Assembly (NCBI RefSeq): GCF_000018145.1
Contig: NC_009952.1
Coordinates: 1,736,001 to 1,800,000 of the forward strand
DNA length: 64,000 bases
Source: Dinoroseobacter shibae DFL 12 = DSM 16493
Lineage (GTDB): Bacteria; Pseudomonadota; Alphaproteobacteria; Rhodobacterales; Rhodobacteraceae
Direction: 5' to 3'
Part shown: positions 54,799 through 64,000 of the stretch, one piece after another
Layout of the letters: each line of letters opens with the position of its first letter
Position numbering within the stretch: position 1 is the stretch's first letter
Made by a program: the position numbers and the translations under genes
The notes under the pieces: model-generated
The model's input: only the letters and a program-made list of their open reading frames with translations
What the model was told of the DNA's origin: nothing
Database searches by the model: none

Positions 54799-55008
54799 CT
54801 AGAATTTCGTGAATCGTCGGGCAATGTTGAGGCCCTGCTGCGCCTTGCGCTGAGTCTCCCGCGCGGCGCGTTGCTGTGCAGGGGACGCGGGCTGTCCCGG
54901 GGTCTTGCCGCGCGCGGCCATGCGTTTGACGCCAGCGTTGACGCCCTTGTTCATCGCCTTGCGCGCGAAGATGCGGAGCGCCATGTTGATAAGCTGGTTG
55001 ACGTTCAT
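54799..55008 (-). CDS. Small conserved basic protein
   Basis: The 69-residue protein starts MNVNQLINMALRIFARKAMNKGVNAG, a hydrophobic/amphipathic helix, then a Lys/Arg/Gln-rich part (KRMAARGKTPGQPASPAQQR). I recall similar small proteins at this position in Rhodobacteraceae, but know no function. AGGGACGG lies before the ATG. It is monocistronic between dcd (convergent) and scpB. Confidence 0.6.
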   Translation of the reverse strand: MNVNQLINMALRIFARKAMNKGVNAGVKRMAARGKTPGQPASPAQQRAARETQRKAQQGLNIARRFTKF

Positions 55009-55065
55009 GCCGTCCCTCCCGGTTGCGACCACTCACATATAGGGTCGCGGGCCGTGAATATCAGG

Positions 55066-55758
55066 TTACTCCTCGAACATCTCGCTTTGATCTTCGTCCT
55101 CCCCGTCCTCCTCAAGGTTTTCGGCCCCCGGCAGCGGGCGGCTTTCGAGCAAGCCCGCCGCGCGCAGGTCCGACAGCCCGGGCAGGTCGCGCGCCGATTC
55201 GAGGCCGAACTGATCGAGAAAGGTTTGCGTGGCCACGAAGGTCGTCGGGCGGCCCGGCGTCATCCGCCTGCGCCCGAAGCGCACCCATTCCAGCTCGATC
55301 AACTGATCCAGCGTGCCGCGCGAGACCGAGACGCCGCGGATCTCCTCGATCTCGGCGCGGGTGACGGGCTGGTGGTAGGCGATGATGGCGAGGGTTTCGA
55401 TGGCCGCGCGGCTGAGCTTGCGGGTCTCGGTCACCTCGTTCTGCATCAAAAACCCGAGGTCGGGCGCGGTGCGCATGGCCCAGGCGTCGCCGACGCGGAC
55501 CACATGGACCCCGCGCCCCTCGTAGCGTTTGCGCAGGCGGGTCAGGGCCTCTGCCGCGTCGCAACCATGGGGCATACGGGCCTGCAGGGCGCGGACGGTC
55601 ACCGGTTCGGCGGTGGCAAAGAGGATCGCCTCGACCATGCGTTCCTGGTCACCCATGGGCGGGGCCTCGAACAGGCTCTCGGCGGGGCCGTCGGGGGGCA
55701 TCGGCGCGGCGCTGTCGGCGGTCTCGTCAGGCGTTTGCTCGGGGGTATCGGACATCAC
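55066..55758 (-). CDS. scpB: Segregation and condensation protein B
   Basis: The 230-residue protein has the winged-helix fold of ScpB: MVEAILFATAEPVTVRALQARMP, then LSRAAIETLAIIAYHQPVTRAEIEEIRGVSV, the family signature. With ScpA and SMC it forms the condensin complex that organises the chromosome. The start overlaps the scpA stop (4 bases). The C-terminus is acidic. Confidence 0.94.
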   Translation of the reverse strand: MMSDTPEQTPDETADSAAPMPPDGPAESLFEAPPMGDQERMVEAILFATAEPVTVRALQARMPHGCDAAEALTRLRKRYEGRGVHVVRVGDAWAMRTAPDLGFLMQNEVTETRKLSRAAIETLAIIAYHQPVTRAEIEEIRGVSVSRGTLDQLIELEWVRFGRRRMTPGRPTTFVATQTFLDQFGLESARDLPGLSDLRAAGLLESRPLPGAENLEEDGEDEDQSEMFEE

Positions 55759-56549
55759 GGCTCGGATTTGCGTTTGAGTTGAATGGGGGCGAAGGTCTCG
55801 CCCTGGCGCAGTTCGATCTTGCCCGCCTTGGCAAGCTCCAGCGAGGCGGCGAAGGTGGCGGCGGTGGCGGAGCGGCGGCGCTTGGGGTCGTTGATCCAGC
55901 CTTCGGGCAGGTAGGCCGCGAGGTCAGTCCAGTCGCCCGCAAAACGGACCATGGTTTTCATCCGGTCGAGCGCCTGTTCCATGGTCAGCACGCTGTCACG
56001 GTCGAAGACGAAGGGGCGGAAATCGTCCTTGGTGCGGATCCGGGCATAGGCCTGCATCAGGTCGATCAGGGTCGCGGAATAGGTCACGCGCCGGGCGCGG
56101 GTCACCTGTTCGGGGGTGCCACGGGCGAAGAAATCCTTGCCGAGCTGGTCGCGGGCCATGAGTTTGGCCGCCGCTTCGCGCATCGCCTCGAGCCGCTCGA
56201 GCTGGAACGCGAGATGGGCGGCGAGGTCTTCGCCCGACGGCCCCTCGTCGGCCGGGTCGGGCGGCAGCAGGAGGCGGGATTTCAAGAAGGCGAGCCAGGC
56301 GGCCATCACCAGGTAGTCGGCAGCCAGTTCGATCCGCAGCGCTTTCGCCTTCTCGATGAAGGCGAGATATTGTTCGGACAGGGCCAGCACCGAGACCTTG
56401 CGCAAATCGACCTTCTGGGTGCGCGAGAGTTGCAGCAGCAGGTCGAGCGGCCCCTCGAACCCATCCACGTCCACGATCAGCGCCTCGGCGGCGAGACGCT
56501 CCTCGACGCTGGCGGGGGACAGGTTCAGGTCGGGTTGGCTGTCGGTCAT
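55755..56549 (-). CDS. scpA: Segregation and condensation protein A
   Basis: The 264-residue kleisin starts with the conserved FEGPLDLLLQLSRTQKVDLRKVSVLALSEQYL. It bridges the SMC heads. The ATG at 56549 is chosen because homology starts soon after; an upstream in-frame codon at 56621 would lie inside nagZ. It follows nagZ by 22 bases and overlaps scpB. Confidence 0.93.
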   Translation of the reverse strand: MTDSQPDLNLSPASVEERLAAEALIVDVDGFEGPLDLLLQLSRTQKVDLRKVSVLALSEQYLAFIEKAKALRIELAADYLVMAAWLAFLKSRLLLPPDPADEGPSGEDLAAHLAFQLERLEAMREAAAKLMARDQLGKDFFARGTPEQVTRARRVTYSATLIDLMQAYARIRTKDDFRPFVFDRDSVLTMEQALDRMKTMVRFAGDWTDLAAYLPEGWINDPKRRRSATAATFAASLELAKAGKIELRQGETFAPIQLKRKSEP

Positions 56550-56571
56550 CTGGGTCCTTGGCGCGCCCGCG

Positions 56572-57558
56572 TCAGGCGGAGGGCAAGGCGTTACGTTCGG
56601 CGTCGAGCGCGGGGATGTCAACGGGCTGGGGCGTTTGCCGCTGGGACAGGGCGCGCGCGGCGCGGGTTTGCGCGGCCTCGGTCATGGGCGGCAGGGCAGC
56701 AGCGAGCGCCTGCATCTCGGCCAGATCGCCGTTGCAGTGCAGGACCAGGTCGCAACCAGCGGCGAGCGCGGCCTGCCCCCGCTCGGGGACCGTGCCCGAG
56801 AGCGCCTCCATCGAGATGTCGTCGGTCATCAGCAGCCCGTCGAATCCGATCTCGTTGCGGATCATGTCGATCATGCGCGGGGAGACCGTGGCGGGCAGGT
56901 CCGGATCGAAAGCCTCGTAGACGAGATGCGCGGTCATGCCCATCGCCATATCGCGCAGGGCGACGAAAGGGGCGAAGTCGGTGGCGCGCAGGGTGGCGGC
57001 GTCGGCGGTCACACGCGGCAGGGCCTTGTGGCTGTCCACGGTGCCGCGCCCGTAGCCCGGCAGGTGTTTCAGGATGGGCAGGACGCCGCCCGCGCGCAGG
57101 CCGTCGGCCATGGCGCGGGCATTGGCCACCACGGTGGCCACATCGGTCCCGTAGCAGCGGTTGCGCAGGATCGGGTGGGTTTCGGGCAGCGCGATGTCCG
57201 CGAGCGGCGCGCAGTTCACGTCGATGCCGACCTCGGCCAGATCCAGCGCGATGGCGCGGCCCCGGACCCAGAAGGCGCGCGGAGACGCGGCCTGGTCGAG
57301 CGCGGGAGGGAAGCCGCGCCAATCCGGCGGGGCCATGCGGGCGACGCGGCCGCCTTCCTGGTCGATCAGGATCGGCGCGTGCCAGCCGAGAGCGGCGCGC
57401 AGGTCGGCGGTCAGGCGCGCGAGTTGCGCGCGGCTTTCAACGTTGCGACCAAAGAGGATGAAGCCCCAGGGGTTCGCGGCGGCGAAGAAGGTGGCCTCCT
57501 CGGGGGTCAGAACCGGCCCGCCGCAGCCGAGGATCGCCGCGCGGCGCGGTTCAGCCAC
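56572..57558 (-). CDS. nagZ: Beta-N-acetylhexosaminidase (GH3)
   Basis: The 328-residue GH3 enzyme removes GlcNAc from muropeptides in peptidoglycan recycling. The nucleophile is in MTDDISM (residues 246-247) and the catalytic His-Asp pair in the loop KHLPGYGRGTVDSH (residues 164-177). At residue 169 the usual Gly-His-Gly is Gly-Tyr-Gly. The family is single-domain, as here. It follows the SPOR gene by 9 bases and precedes scpA. Confidence 0.92.
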   Translation of the reverse strand: MAEPRRAAILGCGGPVLTPEEATFFAAANPWGFILFGRNVESRAQLARLTADLRAALGWHAPILIDQEGGRVARMAPPDWRGFPPALDQAASPRAFWVRGRAIALDLAEVGIDVNCAPLADIALPETHPILRNRCYGTDVATVVANARAMADGLRAGGVLPILKHLPGYGRGTVDSHKALPRVTADAATLRATDFAPFVALRDMAMGMTAHLVYEAFDPDLPATVSPRMIDMIRNEIGFDGLLMTDDISMEALSGTVPERGQAALAAGCDLVLHCNGDLAEMQALAAALPPMTEAAQTRAARALSQRQTPQPVDIPALDAERNALPSA

Positions 57559-57567
57559 GGGGGTGCG

Positions 57568-58512
57568 TCATTTGTAGACCACCGGGATGCAGGCGAGATC
57601 CTCGGCCAGAAAGACCGAGCAGAAGCGGCGCGCATCGGCGAGATCCTCGAACCCCATGGCGCGCAGGCGGTAGAAGCTGCGCCCGGCGCGCTCGGCCTGC
57701 TGGATCACCGGGTTCTTGCCTTCGAGATAGGGCGAGAACGTCTCGGCAATGCGCACCCATTCGGCTTCGGCGGTGTCCGCGTCGTCATAGGCGCCGAACT
57801 GCACCATGCGCGTGCCGGTGGCGATGCTCTCGGGGTCGGCGAAGGCCGCGACGCGCATCACGGCCGGCATGGCGGCGGTGGGCGCCGAAAGATCGAAACT
57901 CGCCCGGCTGGCGAAGGCCACGGCCTCGGGGCGCGCGGCGGGGCGCGGGGAGCGGGCGATGCCCGGCTTGGTGTTGGGCACTGTGCCGTTCTGGGCGGCC
58001 TCCTCCTCGGCCACCAGATCGGAGATCAGCGCCTCGACCGCCAGCACGGTGGCCTGTTCGCGGTTGGGCTCTTCGGGCAATGGGATGCCGGTTTCCTCGG
58101 GAGCGGTCGCATCGCGCGGTCCGTCCTGCACAAGCGGGACCGGTTGCGCGGGGGTTGCGGTGCTGAGGTCGATGGGGGGCGGGGCGAGCACGATCTTGTC
58201 CACCGGGGCCGCGGCCACGCCCTGGGCCTTGACCACGTTCACGGCGAGACCCTGGTGATCGGCCTGGCGGCCGCCGGGATCGTCGGGCTGCACCCGCATC
58301 GGCCCTTCGAGCGCCTGGATCACCGGGATGCCGGTCACGTCGCGCATGGCCAGGTTGTAGCCCCAGAGGCCCAGCCCCGCCACCAGCGCCAGGGACGCCA
58401 CGGCACCGGTCCAGGTCACGAGGGGGGCGACGGCCCGCCCGAAGGGGGCGGGATTTTCGACGGAATCCTCTCCGCCATACGCCGGATAGGCGTCGGAATC
58501 GTACACGGTCAT
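57568..58512 (-). CDS. SPOR domain protein, membrane-anchored
   Basis: The 314-residue protein has a short cytoplasmic N-terminus (about 30 residues, YDSDAYPAYGGEDSVENP), one membrane helix (residues 31-52, VTWTGAVASLALVAGLGLW), a long Pro/Ala-rich periplasmic linker and a C-terminal SPOR domain (MVQFGAYDDADTAEAEWVRIAETF; FYRLRAMGFEDLADARRFC). SPOR domains bind glycan strands without peptides at the division septum. It lies between argS and nagZ, a place conserved in alphaproteobacteria. The ATG at 58512 precedes the homologous region. Confidence 0.88.
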   Translation of the reverse strand: MTVYDSDAYPAYGGEDSVENPAPFGRAVAPLVTWTGAVASLALVAGLGLWGYNLAMRDVTGIPVIQALEGPMRVQPDDPGGRQADHQGLAVNVVKAQGVAAAPVDKIVLAPPPIDLSTATPAQPVPLVQDGPRDATAPEETGIPLPEEPNREQATVLAVEALISDLVAEEEAAQNGTVPNTKPGIARSPRPAARPEAVAFASRASFDLSAPTAAMPAVMRVAAFADPESIATGTRMVQFGAYDDADTAEAEWVRIAETFSPYLEGKNPVIQQAERAGRSFYRLRAMGFEDLADARRFCSVFLAEDLACIPVVYK

Positions 58513-58600
58513 GGTCCTGCCTCTCACGCCCTCCGCAGCGAAGGAGGGATCTGACTGCTCAGTCCCGGAGGCGGTGCGCTTTTTGTGATCGCGGTTCAGA

Positions 58601-60346
58601 TCAGCGCATCTCTTCCACCGGAGACACGCCAAGGATACCAAGACCGGTCGAAATAACAACGGCGCAGGCGCGCACGAGGGCGATTTTCGCCTGTGTTGCA
58701 GCTGAGTCACCCTCTTGCAGGAAACGCAACGACGGATCGTCATTGCCCTTGTTCCACAGCGCATGGAGATCGGCGGCGATGTCGTAGAGTGCGAAGGAGA
58801 TTCGGTGCGGCTCGTTGGTGCGGGCGGCGATCTCGACCAGGCGCGGCCATTCGGCCAGCGCGCGGGCGAGCTTCAGCTCCGCCGGGTCGGTCATGCCCGA
58901 CAGGTCGGCTTGGGCCAAGTTGGCGTCGTCCACTGGGACTCCGGCCTCGGCGGCCTTGCGCAGCACCGAGCAGACCCGGGCATGGGCGTATTGAACGTAG
59001 AACACGGGGTTTTCGCGGGACTGCTCCAACACCTTGTCGAAGTCGAAATCGAGCGGCGCGTCGTTCTTGCGGGTCAGCATCACGAAGCGCGTGACGTCCG
59101 GGCCGACCTGCTCGACCACGTCCGAGAGCGTCACGAAGGTGCCCGCGCGCTTGGACATCTTGAACGGCTCGCCATTCTTGAAGAGCCGCACAAGCTGCGT
59201 CAGCTTGATGTCGAGCGGGGTCTTGCCGTCCGACAGCGCCGAGACCGCCGCCTTCATCCGTTTGACATAGCCACCGTGGTCGGCGCCGAACACGTCGATC
59301 AGCGCGTCATAGCCGCGGTTCACCTTGTCGTAGTGATAGGCGATGTCGGGGGCGAAATAGGTCCAGCTGCCGTCGGATTTCTTGATCGGGCGGTCCACAT
59401 CGTCGCCGTGGGCGGTGGAGCGGAACAGGGTCTGTTCGCGCGGCTCCCAATCCTCCGGCACCTTGCCCTTGGGCGGCTCCAGCGTGCCGCGATAGATCAG
59501 GCCCTTGGCGTCCAGATCGGCGATGGCGGCTTCGATCCGGCCGGTGCCGTAGAGGCTCTTTTCCGAGAAGAACCGGTCCATCTTGACGCCGAGGCTGGCG
59601 AGATCGGCACGGATCAGGTCCATCATGGCGTCGGTGGCGAAATCGCGCACCTCTGCGAGCCAGAACTGCTCTCCCTTGTCCACGAAGGCGTCGCCGACCT
59701 TGTCCTTGAGCGCCTCGCCCACGGCGATCAGGTAGTCGCCGGGATAGGTGCCGTCCTCGAAGGCGACCTGCTGGCCGTGGGCCTCCAGGTAGCGCAGGTA
59801 GACCGACCGCGCGAGCACATCGACCTGCGCACCGCCATCGTTGATGTAGTATTCGCGGGTCACGTCGTAGCCCGCGAAATCCAGCAGGCTGGCCAGGGCA
59901 TCGCCGAAGACCGCGCCGCGCGTATGGCCCACATGCAAGGGCCCGGTGGGGTTGGCGGAGACGTATTCCACGTTGACCCGCCGCCCCTGCCCCATGCTCG
60001 ACCGGCCAAAGCCGGTGCCGGTGGTCAGCACCGCACGCACCACGTCCTGCCAGAGCGTGGGCGCCAGGCGCAGGTTCAGAAAGCCGGGGCCCGCCACCTC
60101 GGCGCTGGCGACCCGGGGGTCGGCGGCGAGCTTGCCGGCGAGTGCCTCGGCGATGTCACGCGGCTTCATCTTCGCGGGTTTGGCGAGCACCATTGCGGCA
60201 TTGGTCGCCATGTCGCCATGGGCGGCGTCGCGCGGTGGCTCGACGGTCACATTGGCGAAGTCGAGCCCCTCGGGCAGCGTGCCCTCGGCTTGCATCTCGG
60301 TCAGGGCGGCCAGAACGCCCGCGCGGATATCGGTAAACAGGTTCAT
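58601..60346 (-). CDS. argS: Arginyl-tRNA synthetase
   Basis: The 581-residue class I enzyme has [26 protein letters not shown] with the HIGH-type HVGH, an [13 protein letters not shown] segment as KMSKS-like loop, and the C-terminal anticodon-binding domain with the DALR-type ending. The N-terminal additional domain (residues 1-80) is present. It charges tRNA-Arg. It is separated by 89 bases from the SPOR gene and by 63 from dgt. Confidence 0.97.
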   Translation of the reverse strand: MNLFTDIRAGVLAALTEMQAEGTLPEGLDFANVTVEPPRDAAHGDMATNAAMVLAKPAKMKPRDIAEALAGKLAADPRVASAEVAGPGFLNLRLAPTLWQDVVRAVLTTGTGFGRSSMGQGRRVNVEYVSANPTGPLHVGHTRGAVFGDALASLLDFAGYDVTREYYINDGGAQVDVLARSVYLRYLEAHGQQVAFEDGTYPGDYLIAVGEALKDKVGDAFVDKGEQFWLAEVRDFATDAMMDLIRADLASLGVKMDRFFSEKSLYGTGRIEAAIADLDAKGLIYRGTLEPPKGKVPEDWEPREQTLFRSTAHGDDVDRPIKKSDGSWTYFAPDIAYHYDKVNRGYDALIDVFGADHGGYVKRMKAAVSALSDGKTPLDIKLTQLVRLFKNGEPFKMSKRAGTFVTLSDVVEQVGPDVTRFVMLTRKNDAPLDFDFDKVLEQSRENPVFYVQYAHARVCSVLRKAAEAGVPVDDANLAQADLSGMTDPAELKLARALAEWPRLVEIAARTNEPHRISFALYDIAADLHALWNKGNDDPSLRFLQEGDSAATQAKIALVRACAVVISTGLGILGVSPVEEMR

Positions 60347-60408
60347 CGTCGGTCCCGGGTCAGGTGTCGCGTCCCTGTAGCAACTCGCCCGCGCGGGTCC
60401 AACCGAAA

Positions 60409-61572
60409 TCAGGCGCGCGCGCTGCGGGCGCGGTCCCCCGCCGTGAGCCGGTCATGGGCCTGGAGCGCGTAGCGGTCGGTCATGCCCGCGATGTAGTCGG
60501 CCACGATACGGGCCAGTTCGGTGCGGGTGCGGGTGGCGAGGATGTCGGGTTGCCAGCGCGCGGGCAGCAGGCTCGGATCGGCCATATAGCGCGGGAAGAG
60601 GTCGTTGATGACCGTGGTCACCTCGGCGCGCTTCTCCATCACGCTGGGGGCGCGGTACATGCGGGTGAAGAGAAACTCGCGGATCTGCCGCAGGCTGGCG
60701 AACATCCCGTCGGAGAACCGGATCACCGGTCGGCCCAGGTCGCGCACGGCCTGGGCGTCGGCCGGGGCGGCCTCGGCCAGCAGCGCGCGGGAGGTGTCGA
60801 TGACGTCCGCCACCATCATCCCGAACACCCGGCGCAGGGCTTCGTGTTTGCGCCGCGCGGGGTCGAGATCGGGCCAGACGGCGTCGACCTCGGCATAGGC
60901 CTCGGCCACCAGCGGCAGGTCGGCGATATCGGCCTGGCTGAAGAGTCCCGCGCGCAGCCCGTCCTGCAGGTCGTGGTTGTTATAGGCGATGTCGTCGGCC
61001 AGGGCGGCCACCTGCGCCTCGGCGCTGGCATGGGTTTGCAGTTCGAGATCGTGGCGGGCGTTGTAGCTGGCCAGCGCATGGGGCAACTCGCCCGTGACCG
61101 GGCCGTTATGCTTGGCGATGCCTTCCAGCGTTTCCCAAGTCAGGTTGAGCCCGTCGAAAGCCGCGTAATGACGTTCGAGCGAGGTGACGATCTTCAGCGC
61201 CTGGGCGTTGTGATCGAACCCGCCATAGGGGGCCATCAGCGCGTTGAGCGCATCCTCGCCCGTATGCCCGAACGGCGTGTGGCCCAGATCATGGGCCAGC
61301 GCCACCGCTTCGGTCAGATCCGGGTTCAGCCCCAGCGCGCCGCAGATCGTGCGCGCCACCTGGGCCACCTCGATCGAATGGGTCAGGCGGGTGCGGAAAT
61401 AATCGCCCTCGTGTTCCACGAAGACCTGGGTCTTGTGTTTCAGCCGCCGGAACGCACTGGCATGGATGATCCGGTCGCGGTCGCGCTGAAAGCACGAGCG
61501 AAAATCGCTCTCGGGTTCGGCCACAAGCCTGCCGCGCGAGCCTGCGGGTCCGCACGCAAAGGGCGCTGTCAT
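60409..61572 (-). CDS. dgt: Deoxyguanosinetriphosphate triphosphohydrolase-like protein
   Basis: The 387-residue HD-domain enzyme has [14 protein letters not shown] and [19 protein letters not shown] with the metal-binding HD pair. It hydrolyses dNTPs to nucleosides and triphosphate. Its size is that of the bacterial dGTPase-like group, shorter than E. coli Dgt. The start at 61572 is preferred over an in-frame ATG at 61608, which is close to the -10 box of the divergent erpA gene. It follows a 79-bp divergent spacer. Confidence 0.93.
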   Translation of the reverse strand: MTAPFACGPAGSRGRLVAEPESDFRSCFQRDRDRIIHASAFRRLKHKTQVFVEHEGDYFRTRLTHSIEVAQVARTICGALGLNPDLTEAVALAHDLGHTPFGHTGEDALNALMAPYGGFDHNAQALKIVTSLERHYAAFDGLNLTWETLEGIAKHNGPVTGELPHALASYNARHDLELQTHASAEAQVAALADDIAYNNHDLQDGLRAGLFSQADIADLPLVAEAYAEVDAVWPDLDPARRKHEALRRVFGMMVADVIDTSRALLAEAAPADAQAVRDLGRPVIRFSDGMFASLRQIREFLFTRMYRAPSVMEKRAEVTTVINDLFPRYMADPSLLPARWQPDILATRTRTELARIVADYIAGMTDRYALQAHDRLTAGDRARSARA

Positions 61573-61587
61573 ATGATCTGCCTGTTC

Positions 61588-61616
61588 TTGTTCTGCGTTT
61601 TGAGGCATCTTATATA
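61588..61616 (+). promoter_or_regulatory. Candidate promoter for erpA
   Basis: TTGTTC (61588-61593) and TATATA (61611-61616) are 17 bases apart. Start of transcription would be near 61623, 29 bases before the gene. Confidence 0.55.
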
Positions 61617-61651
61617 CATCATAACGCTCAAAGAACAGTCGGAGCCCCCGG

Positions 61652-61984
61652 ATGGACCTGACCCTGCCCCCCACCGTGACCGAGCGCGCCTTCGCGCGTC
61701 TCGCTGAAATCAACGCCGAGAGCGACGCCGCCAAGGCCCTGCGCGTGGCCGTGGAGGGTGGCGGCTGCTCGGGGTTCCAGTACGAGATCAAGCTGGACGA
61801 TCCGGCGGAGGACGACCTGGTGCTGGAAGGCAAGGGTCAGAAGGTGGTGGTGGACGCGGTGTCCCTGCCGTTCCTGGAGAACGCGGTGATCGACTTCACC
61901 GAGGAGTTGATCGGCGCGCGGTTCACCATCGAGAACCCCAATGCCAGCTCCAGCTGCGGATGCGGGACGAGCTTTTCCATGTAA
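61652..61984 (+). CDS. erpA: Iron-sulfur cluster insertion protein (A-type)
   Basis: The 110-residue protein has the HesB/IscA ligands C39 (GGGCSGFQY), C102 and C104 (SSCGCGTSF). A-type carriers move [2Fe-2S]/[4Fe-4S] clusters to apo-proteins. The alphaproteobacterial place between dgt and a DUF4167 gene is common. GGAG lies before the ATG. A terminator follows 15 bases after the stop. Confidence 0.94.
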   Translation: MDLTLPPTVTERAFARLAEINAESDAAKALRVAVEGGGCSGFQYEIKLDDPAEDDLVLEGKGQKVVVDAVSLPFLENAVIDFTEELIGARFTIENPNASSSCGCGTSFSM

Positions 61985-61998
61985 GACCCCGACCTTGA

Positions 61999-62038
61999 AC
62001 GACAAAGGCCCGGCGCATGTCCGGGCCTTCGTCGTTTT
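61999..62038. terminator. Bidirectional hairpin terminator between erpA and the DUF4167 gene
   Basis: Arms AAGGCCCGG (62005-62013) and CCGGGCCTT (62021-62029) extend outward through a single mismatch to ACGAC/GTCGT, followed on the plus strand by GTTTTCG. The two genes converge here. Confidence 0.75.
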
Positions 62039-62046
62039 CGCAGGGC

Positions 62047-62658
62047 TTATTCCGCCGCCGGTGTCTCGGACGAGGCCTCGGCCGTTTCGGCGGGCGCTTC
62101 GTCGGTCTTCTTGCGGCGCGAGCGGGTGCGCGGCTTGCGGGCGGGTTTGCTTTCGGGGGTCTCGACGAGCCCCGTATCGGTGTCGCCGTCGCCCAGGTCG
62201 ATCACATCGGACGCGCCGGTCTCGGGCGGTTTGGCTTCGGCCGTCTCGGGCTGGGGCGCGTCGCCGGGATCGGAGCGGGACTGGCCCTGCGACGGCTGGT
62301 CGCCGCCTTGCCCGCCCTGCCCGCTCTGGCCGCGATCACCGCGTTCGTTGCGGTCGCCGCGCGATTTCTGCTGGTTCTGGGCTTGCTGCGCCTGCTGTTC
62401 CTGGCGGGCCTCCTGCTCGCGCATGGCCTCGCTCAGCATGCGGGTGTAATGCTCGGCGTGCTGCTGGAAATTCTCCACCGCGACGCGGTCATTGGCCAAT
62501 TGCGCATCCCGCGCCAGGGTCAGGTATTTGTCGATGATCTGCTGCGGCGTGCCGCGCACCTTGCCCTCTGGCCCGGAACTGTCGAATACACGGTTGACGA
62601 TATTGCCGACACTGCGCCGGTTATTCTTGTTCCGCGAGCGGGATTTCGATGATCTCAT
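62047..62658 (-). CDS. DUF4167 domain protein
   Basis: The 203-residue protein begins with a basic segment (RSSKSRSRNKNNRRSVGNIVNRVFDSSGPEGKVRGTPQQIIDKY) that is the conserved DUF4167 domain (about residues 1-90) of alphaproteobacteria, then a long Gln/Gly/Pro-rich low-complexity tail ending in a Lys/Arg patch and Ala/Glu. Such proteins are likely to bind nucleic acids and are sometimes associated with ribosome or RNA handling; function is not known. Spacer of 254 bases before prmC contains no clear gene. Confidence 0.87.
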   Translation of the reverse strand: MRSSKSRSRNKNNRRSVGNIVNRVFDSSGPEGKVRGTPQQIIDKYLTLARDAQLANDRVAVENFQQHAEHYTRMLSEAMREQEARQEQQAQQAQNQQKSRGDRNERGDRGQSGQGGQGGDQPSQGQSRSDPGDAPQPETAEAKPPETGASDVIDLGDGDTDTGLVETPESKPARKPRTRSRRKKTDEAPAETAEASSETPAAE

Positions 62659-62912
62659 ATCTGGTTATTTCCGCCTTTGTGGCAGTCATGGACATCGCCC
62701 GGAGCCATATCCGCTTTAGCCGCATCCTGCCGCCGAGCCGTTGCCCGTGCGCTGGATACCGGAGATGATTGGGTTGTACGAGCGGCCCTCGAACGGTGAG
62801 GTCGCGCTACCCGTGGCCTCAGTAAGCATGGGACGGGCGCCGGGGCAAGCAAAAAACAGACAAAATGTCCCGCAGGATCGCGTCCGATCTCCGTTTCGGG
62901 CCGAAACCTGCG

Positions 62913-63737
62913 TCAGATCAAGTTCGCCGTGACCACCCTGTCCTTGCCGATGAGATCCCGTTGCACCGTGATCTGCCGCCAGCCCGAAGCGGCCAGAAGT
63001 GCGGGCACGGAGCGGCCCTGGTCATGGCCGATCTCCAGACAGAGCGTTCCGCCCGGCGCCAGAACGCGGGGCGCATCGCGCGCGATCACCCGGTAGGCGT
63101 CGAGCCCGTCCGCGCCCGCCTCCAGCGCGCCGCGCGGCTCCCAGTCGCGCAGCTCGGGGGCGAGCGTGGCGTAGGTGGCGGCGTCGATATAGGGCGGGTT
63201 GGAGACGATCAGGTCGAATTGCTCATCGACCTCGGCCAGCCAGTCAGAGCGCCGAAAACGCGCCCGCCCCGCCAGCCCGAGCCGGTCGGCATTGCGCCGC
63301 GCCACGTCCAGCGCGGGGGCCGAGATGTCGATACCCAGCCCGGTCGCCTCGGGGCGTTCTGCCAGCAAGGACAGCAGGATACAGCCTGATCCTGATCCAA
63401 TATCGAGCACCGTGTCGAAAGGATGCGCAAGCGCCACCTCCACCAGGGTCTCGGTGTCCGGGCGCGGGTCAAGCACATCCGGCGTGACCTCGAAGTCATG
63501 CTTGAAAAACGCGCGGCGGCCGATGATCTGCGACACCGGCTGGCGCGCGGCGCGGGCCTTCACCGCGTCCTCCAGGGTATAAAGGGTCCAGTCATTGGGC
63601 CGGTCGCGGGTCTGCGGCGCCGGATCGCCCTGCCCCTGAGCATAGGCCCAATCGAAAAGCCGCCGCAGATCGCCCGCCGGGTCCGCCACGCCCGCTTCGG
63701 CCAGGGCCTGCAGCCACGCCGCATGCCGGTCGCTCAC
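62913..63737 (-). CDS. prmC: Peptide chain release factor N5-glutamine methyltransferase
   Basis: The 274-residue enzyme methylates the Gln of the GGQ motif of release factors using [21 protein letters not shown] binds SAM, and [10 protein letters not shown] is the NPPY catalytic motif. The start overlaps the prfA stop by 4 bases, the usual prfA-prmC order, so release factor and its modifying enzyme are co-translated. Confidence 0.95.
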   Translation of the reverse strand: MSDRHAAWLQALAEAGVADPAGDLRRLFDWAYAQGQGDPAPQTRDRPNDWTLYTLEDAVKARAARQPVSQIIGRRAFFKHDFEVTPDVLDPRPDTETLVEVALAHPFDTVLDIGSGSGCILLSLLAERPEATGLGIDISAPALDVARRNADRLGLAGRARFRRSDWLAEVDEQFDLIVSNPPYIDAATYATLAPELRDWEPRGALEAGADGLDAYRVIARDAPRVLAPGGTLCLEIGHDQGRSVPALLAASGWRQITVQRDLIGKDRVVTANLI

Positions 63738-64000
63738 CCCTCGACCTCCGCCAGCAGCCGGGCCTGGTCGTCGGCGGCCAGGGCTGCGATCACCTCGTCG
63801 AGATCCCCCTGCATCACCTGGTCGAGCTTGTAGAGCGTCAAATTGATCCGGTGGTCTGTCATGCGGCCTTGCGGGAAGTTGTAGGTGCGGATGCGCTCGG
63901 ACCGATCGCCGGAGCCCACCTGCCCCTTGCGCGCGGCCGAGCGTTCGGCATCGGCGCGCTGACGTTCCAGGTCATAGAGCCGCGCGCGCAGCACCTGCAT
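63734..64000 (-). CDS. prfA: Peptide chain release factor 1, C-terminal part
   Basis: The open frame continues beyond the right edge of the window, so only the last 88 residues are present. They include the conserved RF1 tail [41 protein letters not shown]1 ends translation at UAA and UAG. The GGQ motif and the anticodon-like PxT loop would lie outside this window. The adjacent prmC gene supports the assignment. Confidence 0.97.
   Translation of the reverse strand: MQVLRARLYDLERQRADAERSAARKGQVGSGDRSERIRTYNFPQGRMTDHRINLTLYKLDQVMQGDLDEVIAALAADDQARLLAEVEG

Overview
The window is GC-rich, densely packed chromosomal DNA from an alphaproteobacterium, most likely of the Rhodobacteraceae (Roseobacter group). 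Evidence for this is the conserved order yceD-rpmF-plsX-fabH-ihfA-merR-tRNA-Pro, the scpB-scpA-nagZ-SPOR-argS-dgt-erpA block, several short families typical of that group (DUF6778-like lipoprotein, DUF6525-like and DUF5765-like proteins), a long two-domain dCTP deaminase, and many 4-bp ATGA/GTGA gene overlaps. There are no rRNA genes, insertion sequences, phage genes or CRISPR arrays. Nearly all of it reads as core genome.

Layout. 1-5.3 kb: end of a nitrate assimilation operon (nirD, nasA, a TrpD2-like gene, cysG). 5.3-7.3 kb: ppx-rlmE on the minus strand. 7.5-14.2 kb: a corrinoid/tetrahydrofolate one-carbon cluster (Virulence_fact small protein, MTHFR-like protein, HAD phosphatase, methyl-THF:corrinoid methyltransferase, two envelope proteins, RamA-like corrinoid reactivase), followed by tRNA-Gly(CCC) and a thioesterase. 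14.8-18.6 kb: zwf-pgl-pgi. 18.8-21.3 kb: an orphan radical SAM protein, a transglutaminase-like protease and an HNH nuclease. 21.5-26.8 kb: divergent cobalamin genes (cbiD-cobK-alkA-esterase on minus, cobA-cobB on plus), then an MFS transporter. 28.1-32.5 kb: cysS, a low-GC DUF6680-like gene, cimA and a squalene/phytoene-synthase-like gene. 32.7-34.4 kb: an outer-membrane barrel and an SDR. 34.4-37.6 kb: the zinc uptake locus znuB-znuC-zur / znuA. 37.6-42.9 kb: msrB, an OlsB-like acyltransferase, a NERD protein, a DUF5765 remnant, an MscS channel, grxD and bolA. 43.0-48.9 kb: purL, an ABC-F ATPase, a sulfotransferase and bamE. 49.1-54.7 kb: lipid and ribosome genes, tRNA-Pro and dcd. 54.8-62.7 kb: chromosome condensation, cell wall and translation genes. 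62.9-64 kb: prmC and the 3' end of prfA.

How the genes work together. Siroheme from CysG serves nitrite reductase in the first operon. A second uroporphyrinogen-III methyltransferase (CobA) feeds cobalamin, which is the cofactor class needed by the corrinoid methyl-transfer cluster about 10 kb away. That cluster has the folate side of a demethylation pathway and the reactivase, but no substrate methyltransferase and no corrinoid protein in this window. Zwf-Pgl-Pgi feed the oxidative pentose phosphate or Entner-Doudoroff route and have a LacI-type palindrome upstream.

The best leads for follow-up are: the incomplete corrinoid cluster with Gly/Arg-rich protein tails; the radical SAM protein with six extra cysteines; the low-GC gene joined by 4-bp overlaps on both sides inside a housekeeping operon; the truncated DUF5765 gene; three dispersed palindrome or hairpin families between genes; a possible leader attenuator before the ABC-F gene; and perfect palindromes in several upstream regions.
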